Under the pieces are notes generated by a model. It worked only from the letters and a program-made list of their open reading frames with translations, had not been told where the DNA came from and did no database searches. The position numbers and the translations under genes were made by a program. A stretch of 64,000 bases of DNA from CAVSKL01 sp963728475 [NCBI: Candidatus Eiseniibacteriota bacterium] (GTDB taxonomy: Bacteria; Eisenbacteria; RBG-16-71-46; JABDJR01), in assembly GCA_963728475.1 (NCBI GenBank), contig CAVSKL010000001.1, positions 1,984,001 to 2,048,000 of the forward strand. The letters run 5' to 3'. Positions within the stretch are counted from its first letter, which is position 1; every line of letters starts with the position of its first letter. Positions 35,388-44,181 of the stretch are shown piece by piece.

Positions 35388-35782
35388 CACTAACGGAGAA
35401 CTGAGAACGGAGAGGGAGGATCCGGAGACGGAACGGAGGTTGGACCGACGGCTTCGGAATGCACTCGAACTTCGTACTAGTCTACCGAGAGGGCAGAATA
35501 CCATAGCTCCGGTATCTGGGAAACATGAGTTTCCTGGGGAAAAGAGAAACCGGGGACGCCCCTACCGGGGTCACCGCTCAGGCGGGCGTTTCACCGTAAC
35601 AAAAAGCTCCATAATCACTTAGGTTTGAGGTATTCGAGCTGGGCCGGGGCCGTCCACTCCGCGACCGGGGGTCCCGGATCGGCCGGGCTCCGCCCTTGTC
35701 ACCGGTTCCCGGGGTGGAGCATGGTTGAGGGGCTGGCCGGGTCCCCTCGCCGCGCCTGGAGCCGCGGCCCTGAACGCCGGCC
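35388..35782. other. Intergenic region between the RRM gene and the outer-membrane gene
   Basis: About 395 bases of divergent spacer. AT-richer patches (35480-35530 and 35600-35640) probably hold the two promoters, but I cannot fix their boxes. A repeated element lies at 35617-35639. No gene is supported. Confidence 0.45.
35617..35639. repeat. Non-coding element copy 2 (ACTTAGG ... ATTCGAGC)
   Basis: The sequence between ACTTAGG (35617-35623) and TTCGAGC (35633-35639) matches the element at 17551-17571 except for a 2-base indel and a few changes. It is about 145-165 bp upstream of an exported-protein gene, as is the first copy. Confidence 0.4.
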
Positions 35783-36973
35783 GTGAACCCGAAAGGAGGC
35801 AGACCCCTGCACGCGCCCATTCCCCCGCGCCCGCGAGCGCTGGTCCTCGAGATGCTTACGCTGGCTCTCCTGGCCGTCCCGGCCCGGGCGACTCCCCGCG
35901 CGGCCGGGGGCGAGACGCCGGTCGACATCGCCACCCTCGGGAACGGCGCGCCGGGCTCCTCGGCCTCGGCGACGCAGGTGCACGGGTTCGGGGTCCTCGA
36001 CTACACTGCGGACGCCGCCACCGGCCGGAACAGCGTCAACATCTCGGCCCTGGCTCTCTCCCTCTTCCGGTCCAACGACGACCACCGGCTGGTCTTCTTC
36101 GGGCAGCTTACCGCCCATCCTCCCGAGATTGAGCCTTTCCTGGGGGCCGAGGCCCCCGGAGAGGACGTGGAGACCGAGATCGACAACCTGCTGGTGACGT
36201 GGTCGCTCAGCCCGCGAGCCGGCCTCGACCTCACCGCGGGCAAATTCGACTCTCCGCTGGGGGTGGAGCGCGACGATGCTCCTCTCAATTACCAGGCCAC
36301 GCCGTCCTTTCTCCTCGACTTCGGCCGGCCGGTGAAGTTCACCGGGGCCATGCTCCACGACGCGTTCTCGCCCCGGTTCGAGCTCACCGGGATCGTGGCC
36401 GACGGCGAAGACGTCACTCCCGACAACAACCGGGCCAAGACCGGCGCCCTCTACGCGGAATTCAACCCCTCCCTCGGGGCGCACATGGGCCTGGGCGGGA
36501 TCGCCGGGAACCAGGAGGACGGCCTTCTGCGCACCACCATGGTGGCCACGCTGCTTCTCCAGCCGTCGCCGGGGTGGGTGGCGGGAGGGGAAGGGGTAGC
36601 GGGCGCCCAGGATCGTCCCGCGGGCGCGGGCGGCCGGGACCGATGGTCCGGAGCGCTTCTCTTCGTGCATCACCGGTTCGCCGGCCGGTGGGCGGGAACC
36701 GTCCGGGCGGGGGTGCTCGACGACCCCGACGGCCTCCGCACCGGGGCCGCGCAGACGTTGGCCTCGGTGACGGTGTCGCCGCAGTATCTCCTGGGAGGCG
36801 GAGCCTACGGGATCTTCCACTACCTCGATGGGACCACGCTCCCGCTGGCCCAGGTGGCGGTGCGGCTCGACCTTCGCTGGGACCGCTCCGGCCGTGAGGT
36901 CTTCGCCGGCCGCCACGGCGCTCCCTCTCGCGACCGCTACACCGGCGACCTTCAGGTGGTCTATGTCTTCTGA
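35783..36973 (+). CDS. Outer-membrane beta-barrel protein (porin-like)
   Basis: Protein of about 396 residues predicted to form an outer-membrane barrel. A short hydrophobic signal (LEMLTLALLAVPARA) is followed by alternating amphipathic strands. Segments such as LVTWSLSPRAGLDLTAGKFD, FSPRFELTGIVADGED and YLDGTTLPLAQVAVRLDLRW resemble the second half of porin-like 'BBP2'-type proteins. The last residues, TGDLQVVYVF, end in Phe as most barrels do. The start is uncertain. GTG 35783 lies before an excellent AAAGGAGG at 35792-35799, which would instead serve an in-frame CTG at 35807; ATG 35852 gives only a very short signal. It is the first gene of a three-gene unit with a membrane protein (9 bp gap) and an FMN-binding-like protein. 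Confidence 0.72.
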   Translation: MNPKGGRPLHAPIPPRPRALVLEMLTLALLAVPARATPRAAGGETPVDIATLGNGAPGSSASATQVHGFGVLDYTADAATGRNSVNISALALSLFRSNDDHRLVFFGQLTAHPPEIEPFLGAEAPGEDVETEIDNLLVTWSLSPRAGLDLTAGKFDSPLGVERDDAPLNYQATPSFLLDFGRPVKFTGAMLHDAFSPRFELTGIVADGEDVTPDNNRAKTGALYAEFNPSLGAHMGLGGIAGNQEDGLLRTTMVATLLLQPSPGWVAGGEGVAGAQDRPAGAGGRDRWSGALLFVHHRFAGRWAGTVRAGVLDDPDGLRTGAAQTLASVTVSPQYLLGGGAYGIFHYLDGTTLPLAQVAVRLDLRWDRSGREVFAGRHGAPSRDRYTGDLQVVYVF

Positions 36974-36982
36974 GCCGGCCGC

Positions 36983-37534
36983 GTGAGCCTGGGACGCCTT
37001 CCCGCCGCGCCGGTTGAGGCGCGCTTGGCGGTCACGCTCTTCCTGTTGCTGCTGGGGGTGGCCGACCTCTTCGGGGCGTGGCAGGTGCGGAACTTCGCAT
37101 CGTTCAGCCCCGCCGGCGTGGCGCGCACGATGGCTTCGCCGCACTCGCGGGGAGGGGAGTCGGCGTCGGACACCGTCACCGAGGTACCGGTGGACCTGGG
37201 CGCGCTGGACCGCCCCCAGCACCGCATCCACCGGGAGCTGCTGGTCCAGGACACCCACGTCCACATTCCGGTGTACGCGATGGCCGCAGCGTTTCTGTCG
37301 GTGATCGTGCTCGGGCTGCGGATGTCCTCGGGCACCCGCTCCACCCTGATCGCGCTCGCCTTCGCCGCCCCGGTCCTGGATTTCGCCGGACTCTGGGGAG
37401 CGCAGCTTGCCCCCCGCGCGAGCACCGCCTTCGGGGCGCTGGCGGTGGCGGGCGGCGTCGCCATGGGCCTGCTCTACCTTGTCGTGCTCGCCGCCACCCT
37501 GTGGCAATGCTGGTTCCGCCGCACCCGGGAGTGA
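36983..37534 (+). CDS. Inner-membrane protein with four predicted helices, unknown function
   Basis: I do not recognise this 183-residue protein. A GTG start at 36983 is the only plausible one. The hydrophobic segments are about 13-33 (LAVTLFLLLLGVADLFGAW), 97-113 (VYAMAAAFLSVIVLGL), 118-138 and 146-172 (AGGVAMGLLYLVVLAATLW). Between helices 1 and 2 is a polar loop of about 60 residues, probably periplasmic, containing several His (RPQHRIHREL, QDTHVHIPVY). His pairs next to a helix could bind heme or metal, but no CxxCH motif exists. It lies 9 bp after the barrel gene and 3 bp before the FMN-binding-like gene, so the three are co-translated. Confidence 0.65.
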   Translation: MSLGRLPAAPVEARLAVTLFLLLLGVADLFGAWQVRNFASFSPAGVARTMASPHSRGGESASDTVTEVPVDLGALDRPQHRIHRELLVQDTHVHIPVYAMAAAFLSVIVLGLRMSSGTRSTLIALAFAAPVLDFAGLWGAQLAPRASTAFGALAVAGGVAMGLLYLVVLAATLWQCWFRRTRE

Positions 37535-37537
37535 ATC

Positions 37538-38104
37538 ATGCGTCGACTCATGCTGCTCGTCTCGCTCTCGCTTCTCGCCGCCGCGCCCGCGTTCGCCCAC
37601 GTGACCCCCAACGTGCAGCTGGTGGGACGCGGGTCGTTCATCCAGAGCGCCCTTCCCGGCGCGACCCGCTTTTTCGAGTCCCACCTGGAGCTAGACCCGG
37701 CCGGCCGGGCCGCCCTCCGCGAGTCCACCGGCTGGACACCCACCGCTGACGATACCAAGGTCTACGTGGGCCGGACCGGCTCCGGCGAGCTGGTGGGGCG
37801 GGCGGTGTTCGTGTGGACCCCGTCCCAGCACGGCCCGGTCTCGATCGGGGTGGCCTTCGACCCCGACGGCCGGGTCCTCGCCGCCACCGTCACCGACGTG
37901 GGGAGCGAGCCCCTGGCCTGGGTCCAGCCGCTCCTCGACGCGGGCGGCATGCTCATCTTTACCGGGCTGCGGCCGGGCGCCCGGGTGGACCCCGACAGCG
38001 TGGCCGCCGGCGTCCATGGCGCCATGAGCCGGTACTACGCCGGGGTCATCGCCGGGGGGGTGGAGCGGGCGCAGGCGGTGGAGCGGGTGGTCGCGGCGCG
38101 GTAA
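37538..38104 (+). CDS. Periplasmic FMN-binding-domain-like protein
   Basis: Exported protein of 188 residues. ATG 37538 is followed by a clear signal peptide (MLLVSLSLLAAAPAFA). The body resembles the FMN-binding domain of RnfG/NqrC and related periplasmic proteins: GPVSIGVAFDPDGRVLAATV, then TDVGSEPLAWVQPLLDAG. In that family FMN is attached covalently to Thr in an S(T)GAT motif. The matching place here, VDPDSVAAGVHGAMSRYY, lacks that Thr, so covalent FMN is unlikely and the domain may bind another ligand or act structurally. The gene closes the barrel/membrane-protein module. I would guess electron transfer or cargo handling across the envelope, without firm support. Confidence 0.62.
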   Translation: MRRLMLLVSLSLLAAAPAFAHVTPNVQLVGRGSFIQSALPGATRFFESHLELDPAGRAALRESTGWTPTADDTKVYVGRTGSGELVGRAVFVWTPSQHGPVSIGVAFDPDGRVLAATVTDVGSEPLAWVQPLLDAGGMLIFTGLRPGARVDPDSVAAGVHGAMSRYYAGVIAGGVERAQAVERVVAAR

Positions 38105-38270
38105 CCCCGAGGCCCCGGAACTCCCCGGAACCCCGGCCGGGCCTCGCCGTCCCCGGACCTCCCCGCCCCTTCGCGGGTCGTGTTTTCCGCCGGATCGGTC
38201 CGGTCTATACTGCGACCGCCCCCGTCGGGATTCCTCGGTCCAGTCTCCGATCAGTCGAAAGGGGAGACCC

Positions 38271-41200
38271 GTGAACGCCGCCATGAGACCTCTGGCCGCC
38301 GTCGTGGCCGGCCTCGCCCTGGGCGGCGCCGCCCTGGCCGGCGCCGCCCGCGCCCAGGAAGCGCCGCCGCTCCTTCTCCACACCCCGAGCGTCAGCGACA
38401 CCCAGGTGGTCTTCGCCCACGGCGGCGAGATCTGGATCGCCCCTCGCGAGGGGGGCGACGCGCGCCGCCTGGTGACCGGCACCGACCGGCTGAGCGGGCC
38501 GGTGTTCTCGCCCGACGGGAACCTGGTCGCCTACACCGGGGACTACGACGGGAACGCGGACGTGTACGTGGTGCCGGCGGTGGGGGGGGAACCTCGCCGG
38601 CTCACCTTCCACCCCGGGTCCGACGTGGTCCTGGGGTGGACGCCGGACGGGAAGTCGATCGCGTTCCGCTCCCCGCGGGTGAGCTTTTCCGATCCGGAGC
38701 GGCTCTTCACCGTCCCCGTCGACGGCGGGCTCCCCACCGAGGTCCCGCTTCCGCGGGTGGAGGAGGCGTCCTATTCCCCGGACGGAACCCATCTCGCCTA
38801 CGAGCCCAACTTCCAGTGGGAGCCGGCGTGGAAGGGGTATCGCGGCGGCCAGACCAAGGCGGTCTGGATCGCCGACCTGGCCACCTCGGAGATCGTGAAG
38901 GTGCCGCAGCCGGACAACTCCAACGACCGGAACCCGATGTGGGTGGGAGACAAGGTCTATTTCCTGTCCGACCGCTCCGGTTCGACCGCGCTCTACGCCT
39001 ACGACGTGAACGCGAGGACGGTGGCCGCGGTGGTGCCCAACGACGGGGTGGACTTCACCTCGGCCTCGGCCGGACCCGGCGCGATCGTGTACGAGCAGTT
39101 CGGCTCCCTCCACCTGTACGACCTCGCCACCGGGAAGACCCGGCCCGTCCCGATCCGGATCGCCGCCGACCTGCCCCAGATCCGCCCCCACTTCGAGGAC
39201 CTCGATCCCGGTTCCGACATCCTGAACGCGGGAATCTCCTCCACCGGGAAGCGCGCGGTGTTCGAGGCCCACGGCGAGATTTTCTCCGTCCCCGCCGAGA
39301 AGGGGGACATCCGCGACCTCACCCGCACCGCGGGGGCGGCCGAGCGGGATCCGGCCTGGTCGCCGGACGGGAAGCGGGTCGCCTACTTCTCCGACGCCTC
39401 GGGCGAGTACGCGCTCTACCTCCGGAACCAGGACGGTCTCGCCGACCCCCAGGTGATCGATCTCGGGAACCCTCCCTCCTTCTTCTACCACCCGGTGTGG
39501 TCGCCGGACGGGAAGCGGATCGCCTACACCGACAAGCGGCTGAACCTGTGGATGACCGAGGTGGACCACCCCCGGCCGGTGAAGGTGGATACCGACCGGT
39601 TCGACAACCCGGCTCAGGAGTTCGACGAGAGCTGGTCCGCGGACGGCCGCTGGCTGGCCTATACCAAGATGCTCCCGAGCCAGCTCCACGCGGTCTACGT
39701 CTACTCGGTGGAGAGCGGGAAGTCGGTGCGGGTCACCGACGGCATGAGCGACGCCATGTACCCGGTGTTCGACCGGAACGGCAAGTACCTCTACTTCGCG
39801 GCCAGCACCGATCTGGGGCTCACCGCGGGATGGCTCGACATGTCGAGCTACGAGCATCCGGTCACCCGGAGCGTGTACGCGGCGGTGCTCCGCAAGGACC
39901 TCCCCTCGCCGGTCCCGCCCCGGAGCGACGACGAGGAGGTCAAGGCCAAGGAGGAGGCATCCGGAGAGAAGGGCGCCAAGGCCTCCGGCAAGAAGGGGAA
40001 GGACTCGGACGAGGAGCCGGAGGAGGAACCGGCCGAACCGGCTCCGGTCGCCGTCGACTTCGACGGCATCGGCCAGCGGATCGTGGCGCTGCCCATTCCG
40101 GCGGGGCGCTACGTGGGCCTCACCCCGGGCAAGGACGGCGTGCTCTATCTCTCCGAGGGCCCGGTGGTGGATACCGGGGACGGCCCTCCCGCGATCACCG
40201 TCTCGCGGTTCGACCTGGAGTCGCGCAAGACCGACACCCTCCTCGACGGGGCCGCCCTCTTCCGGCTCTCCTCGGACGGGGAGAAGATGCTCTACCGGAT
40301 GGGAGACGGCTGGTTCATCACCGGCGCCGACAAGGCCCCCGATCCCGGCGACGGCGAGCTGAACCTGGACGACTTGCGGGTCCGGGTGGACCCCCGCGCC
40401 GAGTGGAAGCAGATGTACGACGAGGTATGGCGGATCGAGCGCGACTTCTTCTACGACCCGCGCCTGCACGGGGTGGATCTGGCCGTGGCGGAGCAGGCGT
40501 ACCGGCCGTACCTGGCCGGGGTGGGGAGCCGGGACGACCTGAACGAGCTGTTCCGGGAGATGACCGGCAACATCACCGTGGGGCACATGTTCGTCTCCGG
40601 GGGGACCTGCCGGAGGTGGACCAGGTCCAGGTGGGGCTCCTCGGCGCGGACTACTCCCGCGAGAACGGGCGCTACCGGTTCGCGCGGATCTACGACGGGG
40701 AGAACTGGAATCCGCATCTGCGGGCGCCCTTGACCCAGCCCGGGGTCAACGTGAAGGAAGGGGAGTACCTCCTGGCGGTCAACGGCCGCGACCTCACCGC
40801 CGCCGACAACGTCTACAGCTTCTTCCTCGAAACCGCGGGAAAGCAGACGGTGATCCGGGTGGGGGGCGACCCCGGCGGCAAGGGAGCCCGCGACGTCACC
40901 GTGGTCCCGGTGGCGGACGAGCACGGGCTCCGGCACCTGGCCTGGATCGAGAACAACCGGCGCAAGGTGGACGAGATGACCGGAGGCAGGGTGGCCTACG
41001 TGTACCTGCCCGATACCGGGGGGGGCGGCTACTCCAACTTCAACCGCTACTTCTTCGCCCAAGTGGGGAAGGAGGCGGCGATCCTGGACGAGCGCTACAA
41101 CCACGGAGGTTCGCTCGCCGACTACATCATCGACTACCTCGACCGGCCCCCGATGAGCCGGGTGGCCTCGCGGGAGGGGGACGACTACACCGAGCCGGTG

Positions 41201-41620
41201 TCCGCCATCTTCGGGCCCAAGGTCATGATCATCAACCAGTTCGCGGGCTCGGGAGGCGACGCCATGCCCTGGTACTTCCGCAAGGCGGGGATCGGTCCCC
41301 TGGTCGGGGTCCGCACCTGGGGCGGACTGGTGGGGATCGGCGGCTACCCGGAACTCATGGACGGCGGCCACGTCACCGCCCCCCGCTGGGCGATCTACGG
41401 CCTGGACGGGAAGTGGGAGGTGGAGAACCACGGGATCGCGCCCGACGTGGAGGTGGAGCAGGATCCGGCGCAGGTCCGGGCGGGGCACGACCCCCAGCTC
41501 GAGGCCGCGGTGAAGACGGTGATGGACCTTCTCGGAAAGAACCCGCCCCGCACCTTCGAGCGGCCGCCGTATCCGGTCTACCACCACCCGCTCCCGAAGT
41601 GGCCGGAGAGGTCGCGCTAG
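38271..41620 (+). CDS. Tricorn-type S41 serine protease; one-base frameshift
   Basis: Large exported peptidase (about 1116 residues when repaired) related to archaeal tricorn. A signal peptide (LAAVVAGLALGGAALAGA) precedes two beta-propeller arrays of WSPDGKRVAYFSD-like blades (about 30-560). An acidic, lysine-rich linker follows at about 555-595 (SDDEEVKAKEEA ... DEEPEEEP). The C1 core starts with WKQMYDEVWRIERDFFYDP and holds the catalytic-His region NITVGHMFVSGG; a PDZ domain (EYLLAVNGRDLTAADNVYSF) follows. The S41 core has LDERYNHGGSLADYI and the nucleophile Ser in NQFAGSGGDAMPW. One reading frame stops making sense after HMFVSGG; one more G in the G6 run at 40599-40604 gives GGDLPEVDQVQVGLLGADY and continues to 41620. 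GTG 38271 has AAAGGGGAG upstream. It likely digests peptides in the periplasm. Confidence 0.87.
40599..40604. other. Frameshift site in the tricorn-type protease gene (G6 run)
   Basis: TCC-GGG-GGG-ACC as given; with one more G the reading is TCC-GGG-GGG-GAC-CTG-CCG-GAG, which joins the two halves. The gene span is 3n+2. Confidence 0.85.
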
Positions 41621-41692
41621 ACGGCCGCTCCGGGGCGGGGGCGCGGCCCGGCGCGCGCCGGGGCCTCGGAACTCCCCCGGAGGAGTCCGGGT

Positions 41693-41716
41693 CCCCGGCC
41701 GCACCGGCGGCCGGGG
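41693..41716 (+). terminator. GC-rich hairpin after the tricorn-type gene
   Basis: A 9-bp stem (41693-41701 with 41708-41716) with a 6-nt loop, 72 bp past the stop. There is no immediate T-run, so efficiency is uncertain. It separates the protease from the pyrimidine operon. Confidence 0.5.
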
Positions 41717-41895
41717 AATCCCCCCCAGCCCCGAACCCGACACTTTTCCCTTAAATCCCCCTCCGCGATGATGTAGAGTCCGATCCACCAAATTGCACGA
41801 GTGCCTGGAGTTGCGCCGGTCCTGGGGCGGCGCCACCCTCTCTCCGGCCGGTGCTCCCGAACGGGTCCCCCCCGGGAACGAGGAGCGACTACGTC

Positions 41896-42762
41896 ATGAG
41901 CCAGATCGTCAAATGCGGACTCGTCCAGTGCTCGAACCCCGTCAACGATGAGTCCCGGCCCATCGCCGAAATCCAGAAGGCGATGCTGGACAAGCACTTG
42001 CCATTCATCGACGCGGCGGGAAAGAAGGGGGTGCAGATCCTCTGCCTGCAGGAGATCTTCAACGGCCCCTACTTCTGCCCCAGCCAGGACGCGCGGTGGT
42101 ACGACGCGGCCGAGCCGGTTCCCGGCCCCACCGTGGAACTCATGCAGGAGTACGCCCGCAAGTACCGCATGGTGATGGTCGTTCCCGTCTACGAGGAGGC
42201 GATGCGGGGGGTGTACTACAACACCGCCGCCGTCATCGACGCCGACGGCAGCTACATGGGCAAGTACCGCAAGCAGCACATCCCCCACACCGCCGGCTTC
42301 TGGGAGAAGTACTTCTTCAAGCCCGGCGACGGCGGCTACCCGGTTTTCCAGACCGCCTACGCCAAGGTGGGGGTCTACATCTGCTACGACCGCCACTTCC
42401 CCGAGGGCGCCCGCTGCCTGGGGCTGAACGGCGCCGAGATCGTGTTCAACCCCAGCGCCACCGTGGCCGGCCTGAGCCAGTACCTGTGGAAGCTGGAGCA
42501 GCCCGCCCACGCGGTGGCCAACGGGTACTTCGTGGGGGCGAGCAACCGGGTGGGGACCGAGGGTCCCTGGAACATCGGCAAGTTCTACGGTTCGAGCTAT
42601 TTCGTGAACCCGCGCGGCGAGTTCCTGGCCGTGGCCTCGGAGGACGAGGACGAGCTGGTGACGGCCGACCTGGACCTGGCCCAGATCGACGAAGTCCGCA
42701 AGGTCTGGCAGTTCTATCGCGACCGCCGGCCCGAGGCCTACGACGAACTCGTCCAACACTGA
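41896..42762 (+). CDS. Nitrilase-superfamily N-carbamoyl-beta-alanine amidohydrolase (beta-ureidopropionase)
   Basis: Hydrolyses N-carbamoyl-beta-alanine (or the methyl form from thymine) to beta-alanine, CO2 and ammonia: the third step of reductive pyrimidine breakdown. The 288-residue protein has the nitrilase triad in order: Glu in CLQEIFNGPYF, Lys in YRKQHIPHTAGFWEKYFF and Cys in VYICYDRHFPEGARCLGL. ATG 41896 begins MSQIVKCGLVQCSNPV and has AGGAG at 41881-41885. It is the first gene of a seven-gene operon (13 bp to the next) that supplies the other steps, which is what fixes this nitrilase's substrate. The upstream spacer of about 180 bp after the hairpin should hold the operon promoter; I could not fix its boxes. 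Confidence 0.92.
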   Translation: MSQIVKCGLVQCSNPVNDESRPIAEIQKAMLDKHLPFIDAAGKKGVQILCLQEIFNGPYFCPSQDARWYDAAEPVPGPTVELMQEYARKYRMVMVVPVYEEAMRGVYYNTAAVIDADGSYMGKYRKQHIPHTAGFWEKYFFKPGDGGYPVFQTAYAKVGVYICYDRHFPEGARCLGLNGAEIVFNPSATVAGLSQYLWKLEQPAHAVANGYFVGASNRVGTEGPWNIGKFYGSSYFVNPRGEFLAVASEDEDELVTADLDLAQIDEVRKVWQFYRDRRPEAYDELVQH

Positions 42763-42775
42763 TCGGAGATCCGCC

Positions 42776-44176
42776 ATGTCGAACAGCTTGTTGATCACCA
42801 ACGGTAGGGTGGTGACGGCGGTGGACGATTACGTCGCCGACGTCTACGTGGAAGGGGAGAGGATCGTCGCCATCGGCGAGAAGCTGGAACGGCGGGCCGA
42901 CCGGACGATCGACGCCCGGGGGAAGCTGGTGATCCCGGGAGGGATCGATCCCCACACCCATATGGACATGCCGTTCGGCGGGACCATGTCCGCCGACGAC
43001 TTCGCCTCCGGGACCCGGGCCGCCGCCTTCGGCGGGACCACCACCATCATCGACTTCGCCATCCAGACCAAGGGGAAGCCGACGCTGGAGGGGCTGGACA
43101 CCTGGCATGCCAAGGCCGAGGGGAAGGCGGTCATCGACTACGGTTTCCACATGATCGTCACCGACATGCCCGACGAGCGCCTTCCGGAGATGAAGCAGCT
43201 GGCCGAGGCGGGGGTGACGAGCTACAAGCTCTTCATGGCCTACCCCGGCGTGCTCTACGTGGACGACGGGACGCTCTACCGGGCCTTCCGCCAGGCCGGC
43301 GAGAACCGGACCCGCGTCTGCATGCACGCCGAGAACGGGATCGTGATCGACGAGATCATCAAGCGGGCGGTGGCCGACGGCAAGACCGCGCCGGTGTGGC
43401 ACGCCCGCACCCGCCCCCCCCGGATGGAGGCGGAGGGGGTTTACCGCTCCATCGCCATCGCCGAGGTGGCGGAGGTGCCGCTCTACATCGTCCACCTCTC
43501 CAGCTCGGATGCGCTGGAGGAGGTGAAGCGGGCGCGGGACCGCGGGGTGGACGTGATGGCCGAGACCTGCCCCCAGTACCTGCTCCTGGACCAGAGCTAC
43601 TACGAGCGGGAGGGGTTCGAGGGGGCCAAGTGGGTGATGACGCCGGCCCTCCGGGAGAAGTGGAATCAGGACGAACTCTGGAAGGGGCTCCGCTTCGGCC
43701 AGCTCTCCACCATCGGCACCGACCACTGCCCCTTCTGCTTCAAGGAGCAGAAGGAGCTGGGGGTCTCGAGCTTCACCAAGATCCCCAACGGCGCCCCGGG
43801 GGTCGAGAACCGCATGAGCCTCATCTACACCTTCGGGGTGGGAGAGGGGCGGATCGGCCTCAACCGGTTCGTGGAACTCACCTCCACCGCCGCCGCCAAG
43901 ACCTTCGGCCTCTTCCCCCGGAAGGGGACGATCGCGGTGGGCAGCGACGCCGACATCGTGATCTTCGATCCCGAGCGCGCCGAGACGGTGAGCGTGGACA
44001 ACGCCCGCATGCACCACATGCGGGTGGACTACAGCGCCTACGAGGGGTTCCGGGTGAAGGGCGTGTCGGAGACGGTGATCTCGCGCGGCCGGGTGATCGT
44101 GGAGAACGACCGCCTGGCCGCCGAGGGCGGGGGACGGTTCGTGAAGCGGGCCCGCACCGGGGACCTGTTGAGGTAG
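42776..44176 (+). CDS. hydA: Dihydropyrimidinase (D-hydantoinase)
   Basis: Zn-dependent cyclic amidohydrolase opening dihydrouracil/dihydrothymine to the N-carbamoyl amino acid; 466 residues. Metal ligands are visible: the His pair in GGIDPHTHMDMPFGG, the carboxylated Lys in TSYKLFMAYPGVLYVDD, His in MHAENG, His in YIVHLSSSDALEE and Asp in IGTDHCPF. The C-terminal family segment GSDADIVIFDPERAETVS is complete. ATG 42776 has GGAG upstream. It lies 13 bp after the ureidopropionase gene and 5 bp before the permease gene. Because of the operon, dihydropyrimidines rather than unrelated hydantoins are the expected substrate. Confidence 0.95.
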   Translation: MSNSLLITNGRVVTAVDDYVADVYVEGERIVAIGEKLERRADRTIDARGKLVIPGGIDPHTHMDMPFGGTMSADDFASGTRAAAFGGTTTIIDFAIQTKGKPTLEGLDTWHAKAEGKAVIDYGFHMIVTDMPDERLPEMKQLAEAGVTSYKLFMAYPGVLYVDDGTLYRAFRQAGENRTRVCMHAENGIVIDEIIKRAVADGKTAPVWHARTRPPRMEAEGVYRSIAIAEVAEVPLYIVHLSSSDALEEVKRARDRGVDVMAETCPQYLLLDQSYYEREGFEGAKWVMTPALREKWNQDELWKGLRFGQLSTIGTDHCPFCFKEQKELGVSSFTKIPNGAPGVENRMSLIYTFGVGEGRIGLNRFVELTSTAAAKTFGLFPRKGTIAVGSDADIVIFDPERAETVSVDNARMHHMRVDYSAYEGFRVKGVSETVISRGRVIVENDRLAAEGGGRFVKRARTGDLLR

Positions 44177-44181
44177 GCGGG

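Noticed and set aside
38271-41620. Tricorn-type gene as a decayed pseudogene.
   Set aside because: All catalytic motifs and both propellers are intact. A single homopolymer base accounts for the break, as in two other genes of the window.
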